Shown one piece after another: positions 19,460-28,945 of a DNA stretch of 64,000 nt (positions are counted from its first letter, which is position 1; every line of letters begins with the position of its first letter). Below the pieces are notes generated by a model. The model saw nothing but the letters and a program-made list of their open reading frames with translations, did no database searches and was not told the DNA's origin. Both the position numbers and the translations under genes were made by a program. Source of the stretch: Mycobacterium ahvazicum (GTDB taxonomy: Bacteria > Actinomycetota > Actinomycetes > Mycobacteriales > Mycobacteriaceae); the NCBI RefSeq assembly GCF_900176255.2, contig NZ_FXEG02000002.1:1426001-1490000 (forward strand). The letters are read 5' to 3'.

Positions 19460-20038
19460 CTAGAACTTGTAGTACGGCGTCAGGTCGTTGGCCCGCGCCA
19501 GGTTGGTCGACGGGCAGTCGACCTCGGGGTTGGAGTAGACCGTCGAGTAGAACAGCGCCTGCTGCAGCACGCCGTAGCTGGTCTTGAACGCCACCATGCA
19601 GGAGAAGAACCAGTAGCTGTTGTGGTAGGTCGGCTTCAGCACCCAGTACGTCGCGGCGCGGTGTCCCTGGATCGTGGTCTCGAGGGCGTCGGGGGGCAGG
19701 GACTGCTCATAGGTGCGCCAGATGATGGGCTCGACGGCGAGCTGATAGTTGCCGGCATCGAACTGGCAGCGCAGGCCGTCCTGGGGCTCGGGCGGGGTGA
19801 ACGCCAGCCCGAGCCGCTGCAGCGCGTCGAACGGGATGTCCCGGCAGGGATCGAACGGGCTCGGGTCGGTGGTGGCGATGATCGGGCTCTTCATCGTGGT
19901 TCCCAACGGCAGCGCCGTCGACCGCAGATCGACGGCGTTGCCGCCGCCGGTTGGTGCGGGCGGCGCGCTGTGCCAGCCCAGCACGACCGCTGTCATCACC
20001 GCACCGAGCGCCCCGATCAGGCGCACCTTGGTAAACAT
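19460..20038 (-). CDS. DUF3558-like exported protein lacking a lipobox
   Basis: 192 residues. N-terminal signal: TKVRLIGALGAVMTAVVLG followed by WHSAPP. The mature region resembles DUF3558 (FDPCRDIPFDALQRLGL, GLRCQFDAGNYQLAVEP, and a late VDCPSTNLARANDLTPYYKF), with paired Cys. M. tuberculosis lppV (Rv2796c), next to Rv2795c, belongs to this family, but it is oriented with its neighbour whereas this gene is divergent from the metallophosphoesterase. No Cys follows the hydrophobic core, so it is probably secreted rather than lipid-anchored. Confidence 0.7.
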   Translation of the reverse strand: MFTKVRLIGALGAVMTAVVLGWHSAPPAPTGGGNAVDLRSTALPLGTTMKSPIIATTDPSPFDPCRDIPFDALQRLGLAFTPPEPQDGLRCQFDAGNYQLAVEPIIWRTYEQSLPPDALETTIQGHRAATYWVLKPTYHNSYWFFSCMVAFKTSYGVLQQALFYSTVYSNPEVDCPSTNLARANDLTPYYKF

Positions 20039-20195
20039 GACACCCCCTAGCCCTCGGCCGTCCCTTTTGCGGGGAGTTTACAAGTCACGTGCGCGAGGTC
20101 ACAGCCAAACCTGAACTTGTTCTAATTGGCAGGTGGCAAAGGCGGCGGACTTGGGTCCAAAGCCGCAGCGGGAAAGGGTCGCCGCACCGGGTCGT

Positions 20196-20201
20196 TAGGC
20201 T
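20196..20201 (+). promoter_or_regulatory. -10 box of a leaderless metallophosphoesterase-pptT-truB promoter
   Basis: TAGGCT, then 8 nt, then GTG 20210. It serves three overlapped genes. Confidence 0.5.
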
Positions 20202-20209
20202 GGTTAGTC

Positions 20210-21199
20210 GTGGTAGGGAATGAATCGGGGCAGGACTCGGCCAATGGGGGACAGCCGACCCCCCAACCGACACTGTGGGCGGTCTCCGACCTGCACACCG
20301 GCCACATGGGCAATAAGCCGGTCACCGAGTCGCTGCATCCGTCGTCGCCGGATGACTGGCTGATCGTCGCAGGTGACGTGGCCGAGCGCACCGACGAGAT
20401 CCGATGGGCCCTTGACCTGCTGCGACGCCGGTTCGCCAAAGTGATCTGGGTGCCCGGCAACCACGAGCTGTGGACCACCAATCGCGACCCCAACCAGGTC
20501 TTCGGCAAGGCTCGCTACGACTACCTGGTCAACATGTGCGACGAGATGGGCGTGATCACGCCGGAACATCCCTACCCGGTGTGGACCGAGCGCGGCGGCC
20601 CGGCGACGATCGTGCCGATGTTCTTGCTCTACGACTACACCTTCTTGCCAGAGGGGGCGCTGAGCAAAGCCCAGGGGTTGGAAATCGCGCGGGAGAACAA
20701 TGTGGTGGCCACCGATGAATTCCTGCTCTCCTCGGAGCCATACCCCACCCGCGACGCCTGGTGTCGTGAGCGGGTGGACATCACCCGGGCCCGCCTGGAG
20801 CAACTCGACTGGATGACACCGACCGTTCTGGTGAACCACTTCCCGTTGGTGCGCGACCCCTGCGACGCGTTGTTCTATCCGGAGTTCTCGCTGTGGTGCG
20901 GGACCACCAAGACCGCCGACTGGCACACCCGTTACAACGCCGTCTGCTCGGTCTACGGGCACCTGCACATCCCCCGGACCACGTGGTACGACGACGTGCG
21001 CTTCGAGGAGGTCTCGGTGGGCTACCCGCGAGAGTGGCGGCGCCGCAAGCCGTACAGCTGGCTGCGCCAGATCCTTCCCGATCCGAAATACGCGCCCGGC
21101 TACCTCAACGACTTCGGCGGTCACTTCGTGATCACCCCCGAGATGAAGGCGCAGTCCGAACAGTTCCGGGAAAAGTTGCGGCAGCGACAGTCACGATGA
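20210..21199 (+). CDS. Metallophosphoesterase
   Basis: 329 residues from the GTG at 20210; the frame is open further upstream (20126), but the -10 box and the M. tuberculosis ortholog length (Rv2795c, 324 residues) favour 20210. Calcineurin-like motifs: [11 protein letters not shown] (D-x-H), IVAGDVAE (GD), WVPGNHELW (GNHE), then VNHFPL (NH) and YGHLHIPRT (GHxH). All metal ligands are present, so it should be active on a phospho-ester; substrate unknown. Its stop overlaps pptT as ATGA. The M. tuberculosis ortholog has been linked to reversing PptT action (hydrolysis of acyl-carrier-protein phosphopantetheine), which would make the pair antagonists. Confidence 0.9.
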   Translation: MVGNESGQDSANGGQPTPQPTLWAVSDLHTGHMGNKPVTESLHPSSPDDWLIVAGDVAERTDEIRWALDLLRRRFAKVIWVPGNHELWTTNRDPNQVFGKARYDYLVNMCDEMGVITPEHPYPVWTERGGPATIVPMFLLYDYTFLPEGALSKAQGLEIARENNVVATDEFLLSSEPYPTRDAWCRERVDITRARLEQLDWMTPTVLVNHFPLVRDPCDALFYPEFSLWCGTTKTADWHTRYNAVCSVYGHLHIPRTTWYDDVRFEEVSVGYPREWRRRKPYSWLRQILPDPKYAPGYLNDFGGHFVITPEMKAQSEQFREKLRQRQSR

Positions 21200-21882
21200 G
21201 CGCAGAAACGTTGGTGTCGTCGGTGTTGCCGGCGACCGTCGAGATCGCGGATGCGATGGCGTACTCGGAGGTGTACTCCGACCCGCCTGGCCTGACCCCG
21301 CTGCCCGAGGAGGAGCCGCTGATCGCCAAGTCGGTGGCCAAGCGGCGCAACGAGTTCGTCACCGTTCGGTACTGCGCGCGGATTGCGCTGGGCGAGCTGG
21401 GCCTGCCGCCGGTGCCGATCCTCAAGGGCGACAAGGGCGAACCCTGCTGGCCCGAGGGCGTGGTCGGCAGCCTCACGCACTGCGCGGGGTATCGCGGTGC
21501 GGTGGTGGGGCGCAGTGCCGCGGTGCGTTCGGTGGGTATCGACGCCGAGCCGCACGACGTGTTGCCGGGCGGCGTGCTGGACGCGATCAGCCTGGCCGAC
21601 GAGCGCACCGAAATTCCGCAGGCGATGCCGGATGGTCTGCATTGGGATCGAATCCTGTTCTGCGCCAAGGAAGCAACGTACAAAGCGTGGTTCCCGCTGA
21701 CCAAGCGATGGCTGGGTTTCGAAGACGCCCACATCAGCTTCGAGGCCGACGGTCCGGCATCCGGTACGTTCGTCTCCCGGATCCTGATCGATCCCGAGGC
21801 GCTGTCGGGTCCGCCGCTGACGGCGCTGCGGGGCCGCTGGTCGGTCGAGCGAGAACTCGTGCTGACCGCGATCGTGTTATGA
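21196..21882 (+). CDS. pptT: 4'-phosphopantetheinyl transferase PptT
   Basis: 228 residues, very close to M. tuberculosis PptT (Rv2794c, 227 residues). It transfers phosphopantetheine from CoA to carrier proteins of mycolic acid, polyketide lipid and mycobactin synthesis. Motifs: [10 protein letters not shown] (CoA site), [20 protein letters not shown] (Mg-binding Asp/Glu) and [19 protein letters not shown] (catalytic W/KEA-x3-K signature). The ATG at 21196 overlaps the preceding stop; the extra upstream frame is not conserved. Essential in M. tuberculosis. Overlaps truB as ATGA. Confidence 0.97.
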   Translation: MSAETLVSSVLPATVEIADAMAYSEVYSDPPGLTPLPEEEPLIAKSVAKRRNEFVTVRYCARIALGELGLPPVPILKGDKGEPCWPEGVVGSLTHCAGYRGAVVGRSAAVRSVGIDAEPHDVLPGGVLDAISLADERTEIPQAMPDGLHWDRILFCAKEATYKAWFPLTKRWLGFEDAHISFEADGPASGTFVSRILIDPEALSGPPLTALRGRWSVERELVLTAIVL

Positions 21883-22787
21883 GCGTAAGCCCCACCGGTC
21901 CGGGATTGGTCGTCGTCGACAAGCCCGCCGGAATGACCAGTCACGACGTGGTGGGGCGCTGCCGGCGAATGTTTTCCACCCGGCGGGTGGGCCACGCGGG
22001 GACGCTGGACCCGATGGCCACCGGTGTGCTGGTAATCGGAGTCGACCGCGCCACCAAGATCCTCGGCCTGCTCACGGCATCGGAGAAGTCGTATGCCGCA
22101 ACCATCCGCCTCGGTCAGACCACCACCACCGAGGACGCCGAAGGTGAACTGCTGCAAACCATTTCGGCCGCACATGTGACGGACCAGGCCATCGCCGAAG
22201 CGATCGCCGGGCTGCGTGGCGACATCGAGCAGGTGCCGTCGGCGGTCAGCGCGATCAAGGTCGACGGCAAGCGCGCATACCAACGGGTCCGCGAGGGCGA
22301 GACCGTCGAGCTCAAGGCGCGCCCGGTGCGCATCGACCGGTTCGAGGTGTCGGCGACGCGGCACTGCGGCGACGTGATCGATCTCGACGTCGACGTCGAC
22401 TGCTCGTCGGGGACCTACGTCCGCGCGCTGGCGCGCGACGTCGGCGCCGCGCTCGGGGTGGGTGGGCACCTGACGGCGTTGCGGCGCAGCCGGGTCGGGC
22501 GCTTCGAGCTTGACCAGGCCCTTACCCTCGACGAACTCGCGCAGCGGCCGCGGCTGAGCTGGACGTTGGACGAGGCGTGCCTGCTGGTGTTCCCGCGCCG
22601 CGTCTTGACGCCCGAGGAGGTCGAGGCGACCAGGCACGGCCGGCCGTTGTCGCCGACCGGAATCGACGGCGTCTATGCCGCCAGCGACGACGATGGCCGG
22701 GTGATCGCGCTGCTGCGCGACGAGGGTTCGCGAACCAAGTCGGTGGTGGTGTTGCGCCCGGCGACGATGCAGAACGGCACGTTCTGA
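21879..22787 (+). CDS. truB: tRNA pseudouridine-55 synthase TruB
   Basis: 302 residues. Makes pseudouridine 55 in the T-loop of tRNAs. Motifs: [37 protein letters not shown] (catalytic Asp in TLDP), [14 protein letters not shown] and [14 protein letters not shown]. The C-terminal PUA-like domain ends [10 protein letters not shown]. Equivalent to Rv2793c. The last 33 coding bases form the first part of a 56-bp tandem repeat that continues beyond the stop. Translationally coupled to pptT by ATGA. Confidence 0.97.
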   Translation: MSVSPTGPGLVVVDKPAGMTSHDVVGRCRRMFSTRRVGHAGTLDPMATGVLVIGVDRATKILGLLTASEKSYAATIRLGQTTTTEDAEGELLQTISAAHVTDQAIAEAIAGLRGDIEQVPSAVSAIKVDGKRAYQRVREGETVELKARPVRIDRFEVSATRHCGDVIDLDVDVDCSSGTYVRALARDVGAALGVGGHLTALRRSRVGRFELDQALTLDELAQRPRLSWTLDEACLLVFPRRVLTPEEVEATRHGRPLSPTGIDGVYAASDDDGRVIALLRDEGSRTKSVVVLRPATMQNGTF

Positions 22788-22934
22788 GGAGGAGTCGGGC
22801 AATCAGGCGGCGCCCGGCGACGATGCAGAACGGCACGTTCTGAGGAGGAGTCGGGCGATCAGGCGGCGCCCGGCGACGATGCAGAACGGCACGTTCTGAG
22901 GAGGAGTCGGGCAATCAGGCGGCGCCCGGCGACG
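22755..22934. repeat. 56-bp tandem repeat, three full copies plus 12 bp
   Basis: Copies start at 22755, 22811 and 22867, with a 12-bp partial at 22923; the only difference seen is G for A at one site in copy 2. The unit includes the last codons and stop of truB and a 7-bp inverted repeat with a 3-nt loop (CAGAACG-GCA-CGTTCTG, first at 22770-22786). It fills the space between truB and the convergent gene. Size and position recall MIRU/VNTR loci. Confidence 0.92.
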
Positions 22935-22944
22935 CTGTGGCTCC

Positions 22945-23721
22945 TCAGAGCCGGCCGAGCAGTTCGGCCTTCTTCGTGGCGAATTCCTCGTCGGAGAGGA
23001 TGCCGCGTTCGTGTAATCCGGCCAGCGATTCGATGGCGGCAATGATGGCCGCGGCGTCTGTGGGCGCGGCTGCTGCGGCGTCCGGGGGCCCGCCTGCTGC
23101 GGCGCTCGGCGCGGCTGCCGCGGGCGCTGGTGTCTCCGGCGTGGGTGTTTCGGCGGGTTGCGCACCGAGCTCGCGCAAACTGAGGACGCCGAACGTGCCG
23201 AGCTGGCTGGTGAAGCCGACCGAGCTGATCCCGCCGCCCTGCTGCTGTTGCACGCCACCGATGTGGTGCTCGCCGGTATCGAAAACCCTTGTCACGCCGC
23301 CGATCTCGATCACCAACCGCCGAGAGGACGGGAAGAACGCGTAGCGCACGTCGTTCTGCGCGCCCACCGCACTCGGGACGCCGAGATCGGCCGGCCACCA
23401 GTTGTTCGCCGAGAATCCGATCTGGGACTGCGTAGTCGACGCCGGAAAGACCGTAGTGGTCGCGAGCAGCTGGACCAACTCGTTACACAGCGCGTCGACG
23501 CGTGCCTTGAGCGCGTTGTCGAACATGTCGCCGACCATCGTCATCCCACCCCGCATCCATTGCCCGCTGCCGCCGAGTTCGGGGATGTTGAACTGGGCCA
23601 TGGTGCCGTTGCCGGCGCGCAGGGCGAACAACATGCTCAGCACCGCGTCGCGGGAAAGTCCGTGACGCGCGGCGATCTCGCCAACGGCTTTGGTGGCTTC
23701 GGGGGTGACCGTTGCGTTCAT
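22945..23721 (-). CDS. SHOCT-domain protein
   Basis: 258 residues. N-terminal part (residues 1-180) is unrecognised: a short helical start (TKAVGEIAARHGLSRDAVLSML), then FNIPELGGSGQWMRGGMTMVGDMFDN, the latter typical of actinobacterial SHOCT proteins. A Pro/Ala-rich linker (~185-225) leads to a C-terminal SHOCT module IESLAGLHERGILSDEEFATKKAELLGRL. No signal peptide. A leaderless promoter precedes the ATG at 23721. Its end abuts the tandem repeat. Function unknown. Confidence 0.8.
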   Translation of the reverse strand: MNATVTPEATKAVGEIAARHGLSRDAVLSMLFALRAGNGTMAQFNIPELGGSGQWMRGGMTMVGDMFDNALKARVDALCNELVQLLATTTVFPASTTQSQIGFSANNWWPADLGVPSAVGAQNDVRYAFFPSSRRLVIEIGGVTRVFDTGEHHIGGVQQQQGGGISSVGFTSQLGTFGVLSLRELGAQPAETPTPETPAPAAAAPSAAAGGPPDAAAAAPTDAAAIIAAIESLAGLHERGILSDEEFATKKAELLGRL

Positions 23722-23727
23722 GCTCCG

Positions 23728-23733
23728 AGCCTA
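23728..23733 (-). promoter_or_regulatory. -10 box of a leaderless SHOCT-gene promoter
   Basis: Minus-strand TAGGCT, 6 nt, ATG 23721. It is back to back with the crotonase promoter 42 bp away. Confidence 0.55.
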
Positions 23734-23774
23734 CGCAAACCCGGGGGAACGAGCAGGGGACGACGACGTCGCGG

Positions 23775-23780
23775 TAAGTT
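23775..23780 (+). promoter_or_regulatory. -10 box of a leaderless crotonase promoter
   Basis: TAAGTT, 7 nt, GTG 23788; no ribosome-binding site. Confidence 0.45.
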
Positions 23781-23787
23781 CCGACAC

Positions 23788-24591
23788 GTGAGCGAAGACA
23801 GGGTCCGGGTTTCCGTCGGGGCGGGTGGCGTAGCCACCGTGACGATGGTGCGCAGCGACAAACACAATGCACTTGACCAAGCCATGTTCGAAGGCTTGAT
23901 GGGTGCCGCAGATCAACTGGCACAAGATAGTTCGGTTCGTGCGGTCGTTCTGCACGGCGAGGGGAAGAGCTTCTGCTCCGGCCTGGACATCGCGAGTTTC
24001 ATGTCCGGACAGGGTGGCACCGGCGTGCTGCTGGAACGCGACGGCGACCGGCTGGCCAACTTCGCGCAGCGCGTGGCCTACGACTGGTCGCTGGTGCCGG
24101 CGCCGGTCATCGCCGCGATTCACGGGAACTGCTTCGGCGGCGGTCTGCAGATCGCGCTGGGCGCCGACATCCGGATCGCCACGCCGGACGCGAAGCTGTC
24201 CGTGATGGAGGTCAAGTGGGGGCTGGTTCCCGATATGGGCATCACGCAGTCACTGCCGCGATTGGTCCGTATCGATGTGGCGAAGGAGCTGACGTTCACC
24301 GGCCGCGTGCTGCCCGGCAGCGAGGCTTTGGCGCTCGGACTGGTCACCCGGACCAGTGATGATCCGTTGGCTTCCGCGCTGGCGCTGGCCGATGAGATCG
24401 TGCGGAAATCCCCGGACGCCGTGCGGGCCGCCAAGCGTCTCTACGACGAAACATGGGTCAGCAACGACGCCGCCGGCGCGCTCAAACTCGAATCCGAGCT
24501 GCAGATCGGCCTGATCGGCAAACCCAATCAGCTTGCCGCGGTGGTGGCCGGAATGTCGGGGGAGGACCCAGTCTTCGTCGACCCCGCTTGA
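23788..24591 (+). CDS. Crotonase-family enoyl-CoA hydratase-like protein
   Basis: 267 residues. Crotonase fold: [22 protein letters not shown] (CoA/oxyanion loop), [51 protein letters not shown]. By eye, the Glu144 position is Gln (GGGLQIAL) while the Glu164 equivalent is kept (VMEVKWG), so it may be an isomerase/dienoyl-CoA-isomerase-like member. The frame is open far upstream, but GTG 23788 follows a -10 element and starts the conserved part. Followed by lipid-transfer/thiolase and acyl-CoA dehydrogenase genes, which suggests acyl-CoA breakdown. Confidence 0.85.
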   Translation: MSEDRVRVSVGAGGVATVTMVRSDKHNALDQAMFEGLMGAADQLAQDSSVRAVVLHGEGKSFCSGLDIASFMSGQGGTGVLLERDGDRLANFAQRVAYDWSLVPAPVIAAIHGNCFGGGLQIALGADIRIATPDAKLSVMEVKWGLVPDMGITQSLPRLVRIDVAKELTFTGRVLPGSEALALGLVTRTSDDPLASALALADEIVRKSPDAVRAAKRLYDETWVSNDAAGALKLESELQIGLIGKPNQLAAVVAGMSGEDPVFVDPA

Positions 24592-24653
24592 CCCGCTGGC
24601 TAAGCTCCGGACTAGACGGGTGTCAACTCGCCCACATCTCCGGAAGGCTCGCT

Positions 24654-25844
24654 ATGTCCAACAAGGTTTACGTCATCGGCGTCGGCATGACGAAGTTCGA
24701 GAAGCCGGGCCGCCGCGAGGGCTGGGACTACCCGGACATGGCGCGCGAATCGGGCACCAACGCCCTGGCCGACGCGGGCATCGACTACAGCGACGTTGAG
24801 CAGGGCTACGTCGGCTACGTTTACGGCGAGTCGACCTCCGGGCAGCGCGCCCTCTACGAATTGGGCCTGACCGGAATTCCGATCGTCAACGTCAACAACA
24901 ACTGTTCGACCGGCTCGACGGCCCTGTTCCTGGCCGCGCAGGCGATTCGCGGGGGGTTGGCCGACTGCACGATCGCGCTGGGGTTCGAGAAAATGAAGCC
25001 CGGATCGCTGGCGACGACCTATGAGGACCGCACCAATCCGATGGACAAGCACGTCAAGGCGATGGCCGAGATCAGCGAGTTCGCCTTCCCGGCGGCGCCG
25101 TGGATGTTCGGCGCGGCGGGCCGTGAGCACATGAAGCAGTACGGCAGCACCGCCGAGCACTTCGCCAAGATCGGCTACAAGAACCACAAGCACTCGGTGA
25201 ACAACCCGTTCGCGCAGTTCCAGGACGAGTACACCCTCGACGACATCCTGGCCGCCAAGACGATCTACGACCCGCTGACCAAGCTGCAGTGCTCGCCGAC
25301 CTCGGACGGCTCTGGCGCGGCGATCCTGGCCTCGGAGGGCTTCGTCGACCGGCACGGGCTGGCCAGCCAGGCGGTCGAGATCGTCGGGCAGGCCATGACC
25401 ACCGACTTCAAGTCCACCTTCGACGGCAGCGCCAAGGGCCTGATCGGCTACGACATGAATGTGCAAGCGGCACAACGGGTTTACGACCAATCGGGTCTCG
25501 GCCCGGAGGACTTCCAGGTGATCGAGCTGCACGACTGCTTCTCGGCCAACGAGCTGCTGCTCTACGAAGCCCTGGGGCTGTGCGGGCCGGGCGAGGCGCC
25601 GAAGCTGATCGACAACGGCGACACCACCTATGGCGGACGCTGGGTGGTCAACCCGTCCGGTGGCCTGATCTCCAAGGGTCACCCGCTCGGCGCGACCGGG
25701 CTGGCGCAGTGCGCCGAGCTGACCTGGCAGCTGCGGGGCCGCGCCGACAAGCGTCAGGTCGACAACGTCAGTGCCGCACTGCAACACAACATCGGCCTGG
25801 GTGGCGCCGCCGTCGTCACCGCATACCAGCGGGCCGAGCGCTGA
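24654..25844 (+). CDS. ltp1: Thiolase-like lipid-transfer protein Ltp1
   Basis: 396 residues, SCP-x/thiolase-like fold without the SCP2 domain; ortholog of Rv2790c. Reactive Cys in [18 protein letters not shown] (about residue 93), the late motif [18 protein letters not shown], and [20 protein letters not shown] carrying the catalytic His. It probably acts as a thiolase or as a retro-aldolase partner in sterol or branched-acyl side-chain breakdown; specificity cannot be read. The ATG at 24654 starts the conserved [19 protein letters not shown]. 2 nt before fadE21, so one transcript. Confidence 0.92.
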   Translation: MSNKVYVIGVGMTKFEKPGRREGWDYPDMARESGTNALADAGIDYSDVEQGYVGYVYGESTSGQRALYELGLTGIPIVNVNNNCSTGSTALFLAAQAIRGGLADCTIALGFEKMKPGSLATTYEDRTNPMDKHVKAMAEISEFAFPAAPWMFGAAGREHMKQYGSTAEHFAKIGYKNHKHSVNNPFAQFQDEYTLDDILAAKTIYDPLTKLQCSPTSDGSGAAILASEGFVDRHGLASQAVEIVGQAMTTDFKSTFDGSAKGLIGYDMNVQAAQRVYDQSGLGPEDFQVIELHDCFSANELLLYEALGLCGPGEAPKLIDNGDTTYGGRWVVNPSGGLISKGHPLGATGLAQCAELTWQLRGRADKRQVDNVSAALQHNIGLGGAAVVTAYQRAER

Positions 25845-25846
25845 GC

Positions 25847-27103
25847 ATGATCGAATGGTCCGAGACCGATCTGATGATGCGCGATGCCGTTCGTCAGTTC
25901 GTGGACAAGGAGATCCGCCCGCATATCGACGAACTGGAAACCGGTGCGCTGTCGCCGTATCCGATCGCGCGCAAGTTCTTCAGCCAGTTCGGCCTGGACG
26001 CGATGGCCGCCGAGTCGGTCAAGAAGATGCTGGACCGCGAGCGCGCCAAGACCAACGGTGAACCCAAAACTGAAAAGCGGGACGGCGCAGACGATTCCGG
26101 TGGCCTGGGGGGCCAGCAGTCGATGGTCGCGGTGCTGGTGTCCGAAATCGCGCGGGTCAGCATCGGGTTGCTGAGTACCGCGTCGGTCAGCCTCGGTCTG
26201 GGCGCGGCGACGATCATGAGCCGCGGCACGCTGGCCCAGAAAGAGCGCTGGCTGCCGGAGCTGATGACGCTGGAAAAGATTGCGGCGTGGGCGATTACCG
26301 AGCCGGACTCCGGATCGGATGCGTTCGGCGGCATGAAGACCTACGTCAAGCGTGACGGGCAGGACTACATCCTCAACGGACAGAAGACATTCATCACCAA
26401 CGGGCCGTACGCCGACGTGCTGGTGGTGTACGCGAAGCTCGACGAAGGCGACGCGGCACCGGACAAGCAAGACAAGCGCAACCGCCCGGTGCTGGTGTTC
26501 GTGCTCGACGCGGGGATGGAAGGCCTGACGCAGGGCAAGCCGTTCAAGAAGATGGGCATGATGTCCTCGCCGACCGGGGAGCTGTTCTTCGACAACGTGC
26601 GGCTGACCCCGGACCGGCTGCTCGGCGAGAGCGAACAGCAGAGTGACGGCCGCGAAAGCGCGCGCGACAATTTCGCCGCCGAGCGGATCGGGATCGCGAT
26701 GATGGCGCTGGGCATCATCGACGAATGCCACCGGCTCTGTGTGGATTACGCGAAGAGCCGCACGCTGTGGGGCCGCAACATCGGGCAGTTCCAGCTGATC
26801 CAGCTCAAACTCGCGAAAATGGAAATCGCCCGGATGAACGTGCAGAACATGGTGTTCATGACGATCGAGCGTCAACAGGCCGGTAAACCGCTGACGCTGG
26901 CCGAGGCGTCGGCGGTCAAGCTGTACTCCTCGGAGACGGCTACCGAGGTGGCGATGGAGGCCGTGCAGTTGTTCGGCGGCAACGGCTACATGGCCGAATA
27001 CCGGGTCGAGCAGCTGGCCCGCGACGCCAAGTCGCTGATGATCTACGCCGGCAGCAACGAGGTCCAGGTCACCCACATCGCCAAGGGCCTGCTAGCCGGT
27101 TAG
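25847..27103 (+). CDS. fadE21: Acyl-CoA dehydrogenase FadE21
   Basis: 418 residues, FAD-dependent. Motifs: AWAITEPDSGSDAFGGMKT (FAD/substrate signature 1), FITNGPYADVLVV and QLFGGNGYMAEYRVEQLARDAKSLMIYAGSNEVQ (signature 2; the Glu of GSNEVQ is at the usual FAD-proximal site). A hydrophilic Lys/Glu/Asp-rich insertion (about residues 63-86) interrupts the N-terminal helical domain. Start at 25847, overlapping nothing. Ortholog of Rv2789c (about 410 residues). The last 4 nt overlap the convergent regulator gene. Confidence 0.93.
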   Translation: MIEWSETDLMMRDAVRQFVDKEIRPHIDELETGALSPYPIARKFFSQFGLDAMAAESVKKMLDRERAKTNGEPKTEKRDGADDSGGLGGQQSMVAVLVSEIARVSIGLLSTASVSLGLGAATIMSRGTLAQKERWLPELMTLEKIAAWAITEPDSGSDAFGGMKTYVKRDGQDYILNGQKTFITNGPYADVLVVYAKLDEGDAAPDKQDKRNRPVLVFVLDAGMEGLTQGKPFKKMGMMSSPTGELFFDNVRLTPDRLLGESEQQSDGRESARDNFAAERIGIAMMALGIIDECHRLCVDYAKSRTLWGRNIGQFQLIQLKLAKMEIARMNVQNMVFMTIERQQAGKPLTLAEASAVKLYSSETATEVAMEAVQLFGGNGYMAEYRVEQLARDAKSLMIYAGSNEVQVTHIAKGLLAG

Positions 27104-27792
27104 GGCACGACCCAGATCGCCCGGGCGGCGGGACTGCCCAGATCAACAGTGATCTCGGCGCCGTCGGCGGCTTCGATCGCGACCGAGATCATGCCGGCGA
27201 ATTCGCGGCGGGTCACCACCCGCACCTGCGAGTCGAGGTTGATCCCGACGCTGTCGAAATACCGCAGCATCTCCGGGTCCTTGTCGGAGATGCGGGCCAC
27301 CGTGATGGTTTCGTCCTCGCCGCACGCCCACAGCTGGCGCACCGGCCGGGTGGGCACCTGGCCGTCGGAAGCCGGGATCGGGTCGCCGTGCGGGTCGCGG
27401 CGCGGGAAGCCCAGTTTGGCGTCGATGCGGTCCACCAGCCGGTTCGATACCGCGTGCTCGAGCACCTCGGCCTCGTCGTGCACCTCGTCCCAGCCGTAGC
27501 CGAGCTCGTTGACCAGGAACGTCTCCAGCAGCCGGTGTCGCCGCACCACTTCGAGCGCCGCGCGCCGGCCCGCTTCGGTCAGGGTCACGGCGCCGTATTT
27601 CGCGTGGTCGACCAGGCCCTGCTCGGCGAGCTTGCGGATCGATTCCGAGGCCGTGCTGGCCGAGACGCCGATGCGGTCGGCCAGCATCTTGGTGCTGACC
27701 TTTTCCACCGACCACTCCTGGGCATTCCAAATGACCTTGAGATAGTCCTGGCCGACCGCGGTGAGACCGCCGGCCTCTTCGTCAGCCCTCAC
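27100..27792 (-). CDS. sirR: DtxR/MntR-family metal-dependent regulator SirR
   Basis: 230 residues; close to M. tuberculosis SirR (Rv2788, 228 residues), a Mn-type regulator. N-terminal winged helix (LADRIGVSASTASESIRKLAEQGLVDHAKYGAVTLT), dimerisation/metal domain with HRLLETFLVNELGY and EVLEHAVSNRLVDRID (E-x2-H ligands), and GFPRRDPHGDPIP. The C-terminal FeoA/SH3-like domain is present (RISDKDPEMLRYFDSVGINLDSQVRV). GTG 27792 follows a -10 box TAAACT; the open frame upstream runs over ribF and is spurious. Confidence 0.93.
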   Translation of the reverse strand: MRADEEAGGLTAVGQDYLKVIWNAQEWSVEKVSTKMLADRIGVSASTASESIRKLAEQGLVDHAKYGAVTLTEAGRRAALEVVRRHRLLETFLVNELGYGWDEVHDEAEVLEHAVSNRLVDRIDAKLGFPRRDPHGDPIPASDGQVPTRPVRQLWACGEDETITVARISDKDPEMLRYFDSVGINLDSQVRVVTRREFAGMISVAIEAADGAEITVDLGSPAARAIWVVP

Positions 27793-27800
27793 AAACAAAA

Positions 27801-27806
27801 AGTTTA
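27801..27806 (-). promoter_or_regulatory. -10 box of the sirR promoter
   Basis: Minus-strand TAAACT, then TTTTGTTT, then GTG 27792. Confidence 0.45.
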
Positions 27807-27923
27807 GGCAATCTGGGTCTGGTCTGGCGTGGTGACCGGCCCGGCCGGTGTCGCCGTGCCGAAAACACCGGCCCCGGTACTGCGGAATCCGGATCCTACG
27901 GCGCGTCGGGTCGCAGCGCACCG

Positions 27924-27929
27924 TAGGCT
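27924..27929 (+). promoter_or_regulatory. -10 box of a leaderless ribF promoter
   Basis: TAGGCT, 7 nt, GTG 27937. Confidence 0.55.
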
Positions 27930-27936
27930 TGCGATC

Positions 27937-28908
27937 GTGCAGCGGTGGCGCGGCCAAGACGAGATTCCCACTGACTGGGGCCGATGCGTGCTCACGATCG
28001 GGGTGTTCGACGGTGTGCACCGCGGTCATGCGGAGTTGATCGCGCACGCGGTGAAAGCCGGACGGGCACGCAATGTGCCGGCCGTGCTGATGACGTTCGA
28101 TCCGCATCCGATGGAAGTGGTCTATCCGGGCAGTCACCCGGCGCAGCTGACCACTCTGACCCGCCGCGCCGAGCTCGTCGAGGAGCTGGGTGTCGACGTC
28201 TTCCTCGTGATGCCGTTCACCACGGATTTCATGAAGCTCACGCCGGAGCGCTACGTGCACGAGTTGCTCGTGGAGAACCTGCATGTCGTCGAGGTTGTGG
28301 TGGGGGAGAACTTCACCTTCGGCAAGAAGGCGCTCGGCACGGTCGACACCCTGCGCAAGGCCGGTGACCGGTTCGGATTCGCGGTCGAGTCGATGTCGCT
28401 GCTGTCCGAGCATCACAGCAACGAGAACGTGACGTTCTCGTCGACCTACATCCGCTCCTGCGTGGACGCCGGCGACATGGTGGCGGCCACCGAGGCGCTG
28501 GGCCGCCCGCACCGCGTCGAAGGCGTCGTTGTACGCGGTTACGGGCGGGGCGCCGAGCTGGGCTTTCCCACCGCCAACGTCGCCCCGCCGATGTACTCGG
28601 CGATCCCGGCCGACGGCGTGTACGCGGCCTGGTTCACCGTGCTGGGGCATGGACCGGTGACCGGCACCGTCGTCCCGGGGGAGCGCTACCGGGCCGCGGT
28701 CTCGGTGGGCACCAACCCGACGTTCTCCGGGCGTACCCGAACCGTCGAGGCCTTCGTTCTCGATACGACGGCTGACCTGTACGGACAGCACGTCGCGCTG
28801 GACTTCGTCGCGCGCATCCGCGGCCAGCACAAGTTCAATTCGGTAAAAGAACTGGTGGACGAGATCGGCGTCGACACCGACCGGACCCGCACTCTGCTCG
28901 GCGACTGA
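27937..28908 (+). CDS. ribF: Bifunctional riboflavin kinase/FAD synthetase
   Basis: 323 residues. Makes FMN from riboflavin and FAD from FMN. N-terminal nucleotidyltransferase (FMN adenylyltransferase) domain: TIGVFDGVHRGHAELI (HxGH), VLMTFDPHPMEVV, VVGENFTFGKKALG, FSSTYIRSCVDAGDM. C-terminal flavokinase domain from about residue 190: GYGRGAELGFPTANVAP, PADGVYAAW, SVGTNPTFSG, EAFVLDTTADLYG. Ortholog of Rv2786c. The GTG at 27937 after a -10 element is preferred over an upstream in-frame start at 27829 lying in the divergent promoter. Confidence 0.96.
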   Translation: MQRWRGQDEIPTDWGRCVLTIGVFDGVHRGHAELIAHAVKAGRARNVPAVLMTFDPHPMEVVYPGSHPAQLTTLTRRAELVEELGVDVFLVMPFTTDFMKLTPERYVHELLVENLHVVEVVVGENFTFGKKALGTVDTLRKAGDRFGFAVESMSLLSEHHSNENVTFSSTYIRSCVDAGDMVAATEALGRPHRVEGVVVRGYGRGAELGFPTANVAPPMYSAIPADGVYAAWFTVLGHGPVTGTVVPGERYRAAVSVGTNPTFSGRTRTVEAFVLDTTADLYGQHVALDFVARIRGQHKFNSVKELVDEIGVDTDRTRTLLGD

Positions 28909-28945
28909 TCACGCATCTCCTTCGGCTCCGACTCTGTTTTTGAGC

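Noticed and set aside
22755..22934. CRISPR array
   Set aside because: The copies are contiguous 56-bp tandem repeats without variable spacers.
27793..28830. Upstream extension of sirR antisense to ribF
   Set aside because: The conserved regulator begins at 27792 after a -10 box; the extension lies over ribF.
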